From Ravibacter sp964559125 (GTDB taxonomy: Bacteria > Bacteroidota > Bacteroidia > Cytophagales > Spirosomataceae), in the NCBI GenBank assembly GCA_964559125.1, contig CAZLGW010000023.1, positions 1 through 64,000 of the forward strand: DNA of 64,000 bases. Reading direction: 5' to 3'. Position numbers and translations under genes: made by a program. Below are positions 26,501-33,709 of the stretch, piece by piece (within the stretch, counting starts at the first letter, position 1; every line of letters starts with the position of its first letter). The notes beneath the pieces were generated by a model that saw nothing but the letters and a program-made list of their open reading frames with translations, made no database searches and had not been told where the DNA came from.

Positions 26501-28207
26501 AAGGCGCGTAAAATTACGATGAAGAGCAACGGAGAACCCGCCACCTTCAGATCGATGATGCCTGAGCAGGAAGGTCTGGAGTTTAAGGGTACCAGTGCAG
26601 TATATTCCGTAGATAAAAAGGAAATGACTGTTGCCGGCGTACCTTTTGTAAACTCGACCGGGCTCAACATCGTGCCCGACAAAGGACAGGTAGTGATTGA
26701 CGGCAACGGAAACCTGGCCGATTTTAAAAAGGCGCGTATTGTAGTCGATACCATGGGCATATCGCACCGTATGTATAATGCCGATATCAAGATACACTCG
26801 AAAAACAGTCTTGAGGGTTCTGCAGTTTACCAGTATATCACGGCAAGCAGGGATACTTTCGATATAAAGCTTGGGAATTTTGAGCTGCAAAAGTCGGAAC
26901 AGCCGCTGGCTTCGGCCTCGAGAAAGAATGAGAAATTGTCGTCGTCGGCTGATGAGGGAGCCTATTACACCACTGCGGTCGCCTATATCGAGGAAACGGA
27001 TAAGCTGCGTCTGGCGCCGGGTATAGCCTATAAGGGTGAGATCCGCTTCGCCTCCAACAAGCCGTCGCTGGACCTGGACGGCTTTATCCGCCCTATGCTG
27101 AAGGAGCGTCAGAGCCTGGAAAACTCCTGGATAGAATATAAGGAAGCTCCCGGGGCAAATATCACCCTGAAAGTAGACGAGAAGCTTGTAAATGCCGAAG
27201 GAACTCCCCTGTCGGCCGGATTGCACTATCGTTTTGGCAGTGGTATTTATCCTACGTTCCTGTCGCCGAAGGACGATACCCGGGATCCGGATTTCTTTGT
27301 GGCTACAGGCAATATGCACTACGACGGAGATTCACGCTCCTTCAGGATTATCCAGAAGAACCCGGTCGATACGCTTGTGCCGCCTACGACCGTACTGGCA
27401 TTCGACGATCAGAAAGGGCTCTTTGATTTTTCTGGTAAGCTCGGTTTCGGCCCCGGCGACTGGGTGCTGGCTGCAGGCCGGGGACAGGCTCAGATAGACA
27501 GCATGCGGCTGAATGTGAATGCGCTCCTGGGGCTTAAATTTACCGCTTTGAACCCGCTCCTTCCCGAACTGGCATCAAAAATAGTCTCGACCAACCTGGA
27601 AGAGCATAATGACGACCCTGCTGAAGACGATCTCGAACGGCTGTTCGGGAAGCTGGAGGCCTTGATAGGAGCCGCAGCCACTAAAACTTTTGCCGACAAG
27701 CTTGCCGCCGAGCATAAGCCTCTGAGCGAAGCTTCGCCGCTGCTGAACCTGCCTATTGTGCTTTCCAACGTCAACCTCCACTGGTCGGAAGAACACAAAT
27801 CTTTTTATACTTCCGAAAGAATGGGGATATCAAACCTGGGGACGAACGATATCAATGCGAAAGCAGACGGATTGATGGAGATACGGATGGACGGCGGGCA
27901 GGAGGGCTTCAGCCTGTTGCTGGAAATAACACCGGAGCTTTGGTACTTTTTTGATTATGCTGAAAATATGGTGGGAGTGGTATCTTCTGACTATAGTTTT
28001 AACGATAAGGTGTCAGCGTCCAGGAGCCGTTCGAGAGATATGCAGTTACTGCCGCTTTCGCTCGAGGATAAGATGGCATTCATGGATAGGTTTAATACTA
28101 CGTATCCGCAAGCAAAAAGAGCCCCGCGTCCTGCCAGAAAAACCGCCAAAGGAGCAACGCAAAAAAAGGATGCTGTTAAAAAAGAAGAGAAAGCAGAGGG
28201 CTTCTGA
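23510..28207 (+). CDS. Very large exported protein of unknown function
   Basis: 1565 residues; I do not recognise a named family. Signal peptide at about 1-38 (LLLLLMTGLAGGSYAQ). Residues 40-180 look helical. Most of the rest is beta-rich, with recurring short strand motifs around GT and KG turns (for example LEFKGTSAVYSVDKKEMTVA and RGVEYFSISDSLRISG) that recall periplasmic beta-groove proteins of the OstA/AsmA kind. A short stretch at about 505-555 (FFPDELAKVVKKQPAIVRRM, then LERLTLEGYF) looks like a winged helix. The C-terminal 30 residues are Lys/Ala-rich. There is no T9SS domain and no obvious membrane anchor. It lies between prmA and plsY on the same strand. A role in lipid or LPS transfer is speculation. 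Confidence 0.7.
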   Translation: MVKGITTRNRGKLWSNLVHGFTLLLLLMTGLAGGSYAQNLKFSEDPAAFIAELRKLMDNSRNQVYIQSSKGLEAIWNSGLNTTQRQQFISLFRNMASRGYKPGPALNLVMSNLLTIIGQQGDINGFMIALDHAVEQHDQKEMLQALQTIQLVLDKKLLYQSNFNKLYLTAGQYRFRYEAPAQNAPADKVSDGWDAPVEDAPLRSAESLPILSGLLLDLQNAAFAIVANGDSVSFGPGNGSVSLHKGIFVGKGGRFDWQTAGDPSVYVELEDFAFKTATPALRAEKAVIHDNRLKSPVTGTFEYKSARKPAGKPSSGFPRFMSYRNDAVLSGLSEHISYKGGYYLQGHELFSTSLSGEPSAVIVSFQGKPAFKSTSQRFSLSPSKITAELATFTLPMGQDSVYHPGVVLNYQDEAGILHLTRPPKGDFASLPYIDTYHKMYIWSESARWDFSKGNFQFYMVSGKTEIPLRMESIDFFRKSRLQEMSQEFGFQPLMAAAAYLQQQKKQTFFPDELAKVVKKQPAIVRRMLERLTLEGYFQYNADQDEYSLTRKAVFYIMANANKADFDNFTLRSVFPSNDNLANASISFKDTLLTVRGVEYFSISDSLRISGKPSDRIVVMGRNRDFTMNGLLQSSNFKFTGRSIKFNYNDFFINMSDMDSITYVPHEKYAKGLGGEVGGNIKYEKAGTFYLSDAKNKSGQQKGVSGSPRIHIPEGVTIHFNQPRRGQWAYPEEVFFNVPELDVGGLDKRDIEFVGEFHSAGILPMIKTALKSMPDTSLGFEYPVPKEGLKVYNGKAVIKAPKLFMDYKGLQSGGTLSYLTGQIQADRMVLTTDSLVASGKSARFSEGTVNGVYFPKADLKEFTMRWVPEADSMMLKTRGDAFDFYNGTTKLEGELVLRSKGLFGNGVLKRADSELASDNIQFKKGGFWAGGATLNVNASAQSEGISLLRAKGVDIDFSIDKGIVQLNQNSEGFTGDSSGIELPMANYYTSIGSATWDTKARKITMKSNGEPATFRSMMPEQEGLEFKGTSAVYSVDKKEMTVAGVPFVNSTGLNIVPDKGQVVIDGNGNLADFKKARIVVDTMGISHRMYNADIKIHSKNSLEGSAVYQYITASRDTFDIKLGNFELQKSEQPLASASRKNEKLSSSADEGAYYTTAVAYIEETDKLRLAPGIAYKGEIRFASNKPSLDLDGFIRPMLKERQSLENSWIEYKEAPGANITLKVDEKLVNAEGTPLSAGLHYRFGSGIYPTFLSPKDDTRDPDFFVATGNMHYDGDSRSFRIIQKNPVDTLVPPTTVLAFDDQKGLFDFSGKLGFGPGDWVLAAGRGQAQIDSMRLNVNALLGLKFTALNPLLPELASKIVSTNLEEHNDDPAEDDLERLFGKLEALIGAAATKTFADKLAAEHKPLSEASPLLNLPIVLSNVNLHWSEEHKSFYTSERMGISNLGTNDINAKADGLMEIRMDGGQEGFSLLLEITPELWYFFDYAENMVGVVSSDYSFNDKVSASRSRSRDMQLLPLSLEDKMAFMDRFNTTYPQAKRAPRPARKTAKGATQKKDAVKKEEKAEGF

Positions 28208-28263
28208 AAAATTAAAATCTTATTAAAATACTAAAAATGCATGGTATTGTGAAGGAGTTAAGT

Positions 28264-28271
28264 TAGATTTG
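28264..28271 (+). promoter_or_regulatory. Candidate -7 promoter element for plsY
   Basis: TAGATTTG matches TAnnTTTG and lies 48 bp upstream of the plsY start, in an AT-rich 112-bp gap. A TTG at 28247-28249 is closer than the usual -33 spacing. Confidence 0.35.
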
Positions 28272-28319
28272 GAAATATAAAAATCTTAAGAAATAGTTAA
28301 TCATCTCAGTTTTTAGTCT

Positions 28320-28970
28320 ATGTCTCTGTTTATGACCGTTTTAATGGTGTTGGCTGCCTATTTATTGGGTTCAATTCCTTCTTCCGTTTGGTATGGAATC
28401 GGATACCTGGGCGTCGATCTCAGAAAATTCGGGAGCAAAAATGCGGGGGCTACCAACACGTTCAGAGTGCTCGGAAAACGTGCGGGCACGGTGGTGATGC
28501 TGATCGACGTGTTGAAAGGCTGGACAGCAACGATGCTGGCCGTTCTGCTTTTCTACTTCGACCTGATCGCCCATGAGCAGATACTCACTTACCAGTTTAT
28601 TTTTGGTATAGTGGCTATAATCGGGCATATTTTCCCGGTCTATGTCAATTTCAAAGGCGGCAAGGGTGTCGCAACCCTGCTTGGAATGGTGCTGGCCATT
28701 CACCCGGAGCTGGCTCTTATCTGCATTACTATCTTCATTCTTACGCTGATCGCCTCCCAATATGTTTCGCTGAGCTCGATCCTGGCCACGCTGGCTTTCC
28801 CGGTGCTCTTATTGCTCGGGGTTTTCGGCAAACCCGAGGTATCCCTCGTGATTTTTGGCTTTGCAATGTTCCTGATGGTGGTTTTTACACACCAGAAAAA
28901 TATTGTCCGCCTTTTCAACGGGAGCGAAAACAGGGTGAAGCTGTTCGTAAAAAAGAAGCATACCCGGTAG
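28320..28970 (+). CDS. plsY: Glycerol-3-phosphate acyltransferase PlsY
   Basis: 216 residues, five or more membrane helices. All three conserved PlsY loops are present: GSIPSSVWYG near the N-terminus, RKFGSKNAGATNTFRVLGKR (about 36-55) and NFKGGKGVATLLG (about 110-123). It transfers acyl from acyl-phosphate to glycerol-3-phosphate, the first acylation in phospholipid synthesis, at the inner membrane. A strong terminator follows. No plsX is seen nearby. Confidence 0.95.
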   Translation: MSLFMTVLMVLAAYLLGSIPSSVWYGIGYLGVDLRKFGSKNAGATNTFRVLGKRAGTVVMLIDVLKGWTATMLAVLLFYFDLIAHEQILTYQFIFGIVAIIGHIFPVYVNFKGGKGVATLLGMVLAIHPELALICITIFILTLIASQYVSLSSILATLAFPVLLLLGVFGKPEVSLVIFGFAMFLMVVFTHQKNIVRLFNGSENRVKLFVKKKHTR

Positions 28971-29001
28971 TTTCCTGTAGCTAACCTATTTTGTTATTTT
29001 T

Positions 29002-29033
29002 ATGGCGCGGATTATCCGCGCCATTTTTCTTTT
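29002..29033 (+). terminator. Intrinsic terminator of plsY
   Basis: A perfect 10-bp stem (ATGGCGCGGA with TCCGCGCCAT) with a TTA loop, followed by TTTTCTTTT, 31 nt after the plsY stop. Confidence 0.88.
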
Positions 29034-29051
29034 CATTCAGATACCGTTTTT

Positions 29052-30419
29052 ATGTCTGTCCAAACATACATCAATGATCACAAGGCCCGTTTCCTGGAAG
29101 AGCTGGTCGAACTGCTGAAGATCCCATCGGTAAGTGCCGATTCCCGATTCAAACCTGACATGTTGCGTGCGGCGGAGTTTGTACGGGATAAAATAAAAGA
29201 TGCAGGTGCCGACAGCGCTGAGATATTCCGGACACCGGGCCACCCGGTAGTTTACGGGGAAAAGATCATCGATCCTCAGGCTCCTACCGTATTGGTTTAC
29301 GGACATTACGATGTGCAGCCCGCAGATCCCTATGAACTCTGGGATTCCCCACCTTTTGAGCCGGTTATCAAAAATGAGCGTATTTATGCAAGAGGAGCCT
29401 GTGACGACAAAGGGCAGTTTTATATGCATATTAAGGCCTTTGAAGCGCTGATGGCCGGTAAAAGCCTGCCGTGCAACGTCAAGTTCATGATCGAAGGGGA
29501 GGAGGAGATCGGGTCGGACCATCTCGGGGAGTTTGTCAGGGAGAACCGGGAGCTGCTCAGGGCCGATACGATCCTTATCTCGGATACAAGCATTATAGCA
29601 AACGATGTCCCATCGATAGAGGTGGGGCTCAGAGGGCTAACCTACGTGGAAGTCGAGGTGACCGGTGCCAACCGTGACCTTCACTCCGGGGTGTACGGCG
29701 GAGCCGTCGCCAATCCCATCAATATACTTTGCGAAATGATCGCATCTCTCAAGGATGAAAACGGGCATATCACAATACCCGGCTTCTACGACAATGTTGT
29801 GGAGCTTTCTGCCGGAGAACGTGCTGCTATGAACGATGCGCCGTTTGACCTGGCCGGCTACAAGCAGGACCTGGGGATAGATGAGGTCGAAGGAGAAAAG
29901 GGATATACCACGATAGAGCGCGCTTCCATACGTCCTACCCTGGATGTCAACGGTATTTGGGGAGGTTATACAGGAGAAGGCGCAAAAACCGTCTTACCGT
30001 CAAAAGCATTTGCCAAGATCTCGATGCGCCTGGTCCCAAACCAGACCGACAAGGAAATTGAGGCGCTTTTCACCACGCATTTCCGGCAGATAGCCCCTCC
30101 GTCGGTGAAGGTAAAGGTAAAGCCTCATCACGGGGGTTTACCCTATGTGACACCTACCGATTCGATAGAATACAAGGCCGCAGCCCTGGCAATGGAGGAT
30201 TCTTTTGGTAAAGCCCCGATCCCGACAAGAGGTGGGGGAAGTATTCCCATTGTCGCCCTTTTTGAAGAGGTGCTTGGCGTGAAAAGCGTACTGATGGGGT
30301 TTGGTCTGGATATAGACGGATTGCATTCCCCCAATGAAAGCTTCGGGCTTTTTAATTTTTATAAAGGCATCGAAACGATCCCGCTTTTTTTTGAGCACTA
30401 CGCCCGCTTGAAAAAGTAG
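29052..30419 (+). CDS. M20-family dipeptidase/metallopeptidase
   Basis: 455 residues. Zinc-site motifs of the M20 family are all present: YGHYDVQP (His and catalytic Asp), RGACDDKGQ (bridging Asp), EGEEEIGSDHLG (catalytic Glu and ligand Glu), and a late His in LHSPNESFG. The dimerisation-type insert lies at about 190-320, with NRDLHSGVYGG. This matches the cytosolic dipeptidase/carnosinase-like M20 group. No signal peptide, so it is cytoplasmic. Single gene between the plsY terminator and a repeat element. Confidence 0.9.
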   Translation: MSVQTYINDHKARFLEELVELLKIPSVSADSRFKPDMLRAAEFVRDKIKDAGADSAEIFRTPGHPVVYGEKIIDPQAPTVLVYGHYDVQPADPYELWDSPPFEPVIKNERIYARGACDDKGQFYMHIKAFEALMAGKSLPCNVKFMIEGEEEIGSDHLGEFVRENRELLRADTILISDTSIIANDVPSIEVGLRGLTYVEVEVTGANRDLHSGVYGGAVANPINILCEMIASLKDENGHITIPGFYDNVVELSAGERAAMNDAPFDLAGYKQDLGIDEVEGEKGYTTIERASIRPTLDVNGIWGGYTGEGAKTVLPSKAFAKISMRLVPNQTDKEIEALFTTHFRQIAPPSVKVKVKPHHGGLPYVTPTDSIEYKAAALAMEDSFGKAPIPTRGGGSIPIVALFEEVLGVKSVLMGFGLDIDGLHSPNESFGLFNFYKGIETIPLFFEHYARLKK

Positions 30420-30442
30420 TAGTAGGTTCCACCACAAAGAAA

Positions 30443-30567
30443 AGCTCTCCCTCGTCTCACGACGATGGGAGGGCGACTTCAGGTCTCTCTGACCTGATAA
30501 AAGATGGTCTTTTTGCCGGTCAGAGACCGGCTTTCACTCTTTCACCGTCAGGAGACGGGAAAGAGCT
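30443..30567. repeat. Four-hairpin intergenic repeat element, copy 2
   Basis: A 125-bp element between convergent genes (M20 peptidase and TIM-barrel protein). It is the inverted copy of 8961-9076. Hairpins in order: TCGTC/GACGA, CAGGTC/GACCTG, CCGGTC/GACCGG, CCGTC/GACGG. The ends are AGCTCT and AGAGCT. The neighbouring minus-strand stop codon begins 5 nt beyond it. Confidence 0.85.
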
Positions 30568-30571
30568 TTTC

Positions 30572-31504
30572 TCAGAAGCTATCGCTTTCCTGGTAAGCCT
30601 TGATCAGGGCAATTTCCCCTTCTTTCCCGGGTTTTGCATTCCCGTGTTCCATACCGACGATGAAGTCCAGGTTTTCGGCCTTGCTCCGGTCATGGATATG
30701 CTTGAATACGTTTTTATAGTTGATCTCGCCGGTAGTTGGCTCTTTACGGCCGGGTTCGTCGCCCACCTGGAAATAACCGATTTCCGACCAGGTCCAGTTG
30801 ATATTCTGGATGAGACGCCCCTCGTTTTTCTGCATGTGATAGGCATCGTAGAGTATCTTGCAGGCAGGACTGTTTACAGCCCGGCAGATCTCATACGTCT
30901 GGTCGCTATAGCGCAGGAAAAGGTTCGGTGTATCGCTCAGCGGTTCCAGTACCATCACCAACCCGTGAGGCTCCAGTATTTCGGCTCCTCTCCTGAGCGC
31001 ATCGATCACGTGGCCCGTCTGAATCCCCAGGGGTAAAGACCGCTCATAATCGCCGGGCACGACGGTCATCCATTTGGCGTTGACTCTTTTGGCAACCTCT
31101 ACCGCACGCCTGCAGCCATTCAGGAAGATATCTACGTGCTCTTTTTTTCCTGCCGCCAGGGTATTTGCCCCGTTTCCTCCCTTATCAACCACAAATACGC
31201 CCATTTTCATTCTCAGGCGCTCCATTTCACGTGCTATTTTTTCCTGGTCCTGGACAGACCTGCCCATCATCCCATTATCTTCAAGAGCAGTAAAGCCCTG
31301 GTCTGCCATAAACTTCAGCTGATCGATCAGGTCTTTGCCCGCACTGTTCTGGAACATCCCGAAGTGAGGGGCATAGCGAAGCTTGAAGCTGTTTTTGACT
31401 GAATGAGAGCCAAAAGCTGAACCTGCGCTGAATGCGCTGACAGAGGCTGCTCCGGCCAGCCCGATGGCTGATTTAACAAAATTTCGACGAAACATTAGCG
31501 ACAA
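30572..31504 (-). CDS. Exported hydroxypyruvate-isomerase-like TIM-barrel protein
   Basis: 310 residues. The N-terminus (FRRNFVKSAIGLAGAASVSA) is a twin-arginine-type signal. The mature part is a sugar phosphate isomerase/epimerase (AP-endonuclease 2-like) TIM barrel with LEDNGMMGR, WMTVVPGDYE, VLEPLSDTPN (metal Glu), LYDAYHMQKNEG (Asp/His ligands), FQVGDEPGRKEPTTGEINY and GMEHGN. This order fits the hydroxypyruvate isomerase family. Export through Tat suggests cofactor or metal loading in the cytoplasm and action in the periplasm. The substrate is unknown. An ATG three codons later is an equally good start. Confidence 0.82.
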   Translation of the reverse strand: MSLMFRRNFVKSAIGLAGAASVSAFSAGSAFGSHSVKNSFKLRYAPHFGMFQNSAGKDLIDQLKFMADQGFTALEDNGMMGRSVQDQEKIAREMERLRMKMGVFVVDKGGNGANTLAAGKKEHVDIFLNGCRRAVEVAKRVNAKWMTVVPGDYERSLPLGIQTGHVIDALRRGAEILEPHGLVMVLEPLSDTPNLFLRYSDQTYEICRAVNSPACKILYDAYHMQKNEGRLIQNINWTWSEIGYFQVGDEPGRKEPTTGEINYKNVFKHIHDRSKAENLDFIVGMEHGNAKPGKEGEIALIKAYQESDSF

Positions 31505-31571
31505 TTTTAATTAGATGACAATGGACATAAAAGACACTAAATTAGGAAATATACCAATCAGTGCCGCACAA

Positions 31572-32315
31572 TCACATCCATTGGCTCAGATAGCGGTTGA
31601 AATCGTCTTTGTACTGCTCGCTTACGGGAATGCTTTCACTCCCGATGGTTATGCTGGTTTTGGAAACCGCGCTTATTTTAGACAGGTTGACTATAAATGA
31701 CCGGTGAACGCGCATGAATCCTTTGCCGGCCAGCTTTTCTTCCAGCGATTTGAGACTGGTTAACGACAGCAACGGCCTCGAGCTGCTCTCCAGGTGCACC
31801 TTTACATAATCTTTAAGTCCTTCTATATAGAGTATATCCTCGAATACGACTCTCACCATCTGGTATTCAACTTTCAGGAAAAGATGATTATCCTTCGGCG
31901 CGGATACCAGTTGCTGTACCGATTGCTCCTCAGCACGTCTTACAAGATCGAAATGCTGCCTGGCTTTGGTCGCTGCCCTTAAAAATTCTTCGTAGTTGAA
32001 GGGTTTGAGGAGGTAATCCAGGGCGTCGACTTTATACCCTTCGTGTGCAAACTGGTTGAAGGCTGTCGTGAAGATAATCCTGGGCGCCTTTTCAGGAACC
32101 TTATCCAGGATCCGGGCCAACTCGAGGCCGGTAAGATCAGGCATCTGTATATCCAGGAAAGCAAGCTCTATGCTGTCATTCTGGATCGCCTGCAGTGCAT
32201 CTATGCCGTTCGAGAAACTGCCTTTCAGTGAAAGGAAAGGCGTTTTTTCAATAAACGTACATACCAATCCCAGTGCGAGCGGTTCGTCATCGACGGCTAT
32301 GCAGTTCAGTTTCAA
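31572..32315 (-). CDS. LytTR-family response regulator
   Basis: 247 residues. An N-terminal receiver domain has acidic pocket VDDEP and phospho-acceptor Asp55 (LAFLDIQMPD). The C-terminal LytTR DNA-binding domain (about 140-247) includes LFLKVEYQMVRVVFEDILYI and FMRVHRSFIVNLSKI. Its start overlaps the stop of the sensor kinase gene by 4 nt, so the two are translationally coupled. It may control the divergently transcribed beta-barrel receptor beyond the kinase gene, by position only. Confidence 0.95.
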   Translation of the reverse strand: MKLNCIAVDDEPLALGLVCTFIEKTPFLSLKGSFSNGIDALQAIQNDSIELAFLDIQMPDLTGLELARILDKVPEKAPRIIFTTAFNQFAHEGYKVDALDYLLKPFNYEEFLRAATKARQHFDLVRRAEEQSVQQLVSAPKDNHLFLKVEYQMVRVVFEDILYIEGLKDYVKVHLESSSRPLLSLTSLKSLEEKLAGKGFMRVHRSFIVNLSKISAVSKTSITIGSESIPVSEQYKDDFNRYLSQWM

Positions 32316-33397
32316 CTTACTTTCAGTTTAAGATTGACAGTGAATCTTCTTTCCGCTGCGTTTTCTTCTACTTTCAGGTCATAGCTGTCGGGGTAAAGGA
32401 TATCAAGCCTGCGCCTGGTATTGGTCAACCCGATGCCGTTGCTCTCGTCGAGGCCGGGTTTCTTGTCCGAAAACAGTGTATTATTCACGTAAAGATGGAT
32501 GTCGCCCTCCCGCTGCCTGATATCGATCTGTATGCGGCTGGCTTCCGTGGCACTGGTTCCGTGCTTGAAGGCATTTTCGACAAACGGGAGGAAAAGCATG
32601 GGCGCTACCGGGACATCCGATATCGGGGTAGAGACATTGAAGTCAAGATCGACCTTATCCGTAAGCCGGAGTTTCATCAATTCAACGTAATCTTCCAGGA
32701 AAGCGACTTCCTGCCTCAGCATAACCTTATCCTGCAGGGTATCATATAAAACATACCGCATCATCCTCGACAGCTTGTGTACGGCCGCCCCCGCTTTCTC
32801 ATTGTCGATCTGCGTAAGTGCATAAATATTGTTGAGCGTATTAAAGAAAAAATGAGGATTTATCTGGGCTTTCAGAAAAGAAAGCTCGGACTCAAGCTTC
32901 TGGTTCTCAAGCTCTTCTCTCGCTCTCACATTATTCTGCCAGCTCCGGATCGTTTCTGTAATCGTACTTACTCCCAGGATGATCAGGGTGATCAGCAGCG
33001 AGAAATAATCCACGATTTCCTCCCGCTTCATAACGCCACCCTCTCTCGCGGCGCGAAAAGCCCTGTTCATCAGCTCACGCAGTTGCAACCTGATCTCGAT
33101 CTGTTCGACCAGGAAGGAGATGGTAAAAGCCAGGGCAAGGTTGACAATGATAAAAAGGGGGATCTTATTCCGGTTCAGTAAATTGGGAACCAGTACTTTA
33201 GCATTGGTATAAAATAAAAAGACCAGCAGGAGGAAGAGGAGGGCTTGTTTGTACCAGAATTCCGCCGGGATATCAATCCTCCAGCTAAGAGGCTGCCATA
33301 GTAGCAGGAACGTGCCCAGCAGGGCCCACATCAGTATGTGAGCAAAAACATTCCCGTAATTATGGCTCAGAGACGGCTTCATATCTATAACATTCAC
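32312..33397 (-). CDS. LytS/YehU-type sensor histidine kinase
   Basis: 361 residues. Four predicted membrane helices (about 18-36, 50-66, 80-97, 131-147), then a short coiled coil and the His_kinase domain with phospho-acceptor His182 in INPHFFFNTLNNIYAL. The ATPase part has LPFVENAFKHGT and SNGIGLTNTRRRL. There is no periplasmic sensor domain, so it presumably senses through its membrane helices. It is the upstream partner of the LytTR regulator. Confidence 0.94.
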   Translation of the reverse strand: MNVIDMKPSLSHNYGNVFAHILMWALLGTFLLLWQPLSWRIDIPAEFWYKQALLFLLLVFLFYTNAKVLVPNLLNRNKIPLFIIVNLALAFTISFLVEQIEIRLQLRELMNRAFRAAREGGVMKREEIVDYFSLLITLIILGVSTITETIRSWQNNVRAREELENQKLESELSFLKAQINPHFFFNTLNNIYALTQIDNEKAGAAVHKLSRMMRYVLYDTLQDKVMLRQEVAFLEDYVELMKLRLTDKVDLDFNVSTPISDVPVAPMLFLPFVENAFKHGTSATEASRIQIDIRQREGDIHLYVNNTLFSDKKPGLDESNGIGLTNTRRRLDILYPDSYDLKVEENAAERRFTVNLKLKVS

Positions 33398-33709
33398 AAT
33401 ATCGTCCTTAAATCTAATATTTTAGGGAACGGCAAGGGGCATTTAATAGATTCAGGGGGGATGTTTATAGATCAGACGTGTATTTTAAACGATGAACATA
33501 CGTTTCTTTCGCCCGGAAGTAAATATCGGTTAAAACCGGGAGATCATCGATTAGCTGTCAGTGACAGTCTATTGTGTTTGGTATAATCACGAATTGCATT
33601 CAAATTTGTACCGTTAGCCAGTGAAATAGTTCTGACCACACAATTGCCTGTTTTTTCTACAGGGAATATCCTTTTAAAAGCTTTATCTATTTGCCAGGAA
33701 AATAATTAT
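33398..33709. promoter_or_regulatory. Divergent promoter region, 312 bp
   Basis: This gap separates the sensor kinase (minus) from the beta-barrel receptor (plus) and must hold both promoters. The one clear structure is a 13-bp palindrome, CTGTCAGTGACAG, at 33555-33567, about 145 bp upstream of the receptor start, a possible operator. I see no perfect TAnnTTTG and no credible small gene. Confidence 0.4.

Noticed and set aside
26438..27319. 293-codon minus-strand open frame inside the 1565-residue protein gene
   Set aside because: Fully antisense to a well-formed exported protein, with a His/Arg/Leu-rich shadow composition and no start context.
33338..33586. 82-codon plus-strand open frame in the kinase/receptor gap
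   Set aside because: It begins inside the 5' end of the sensor kinase gene, has no recognisable fold, and fills a region that must hold two promoters.
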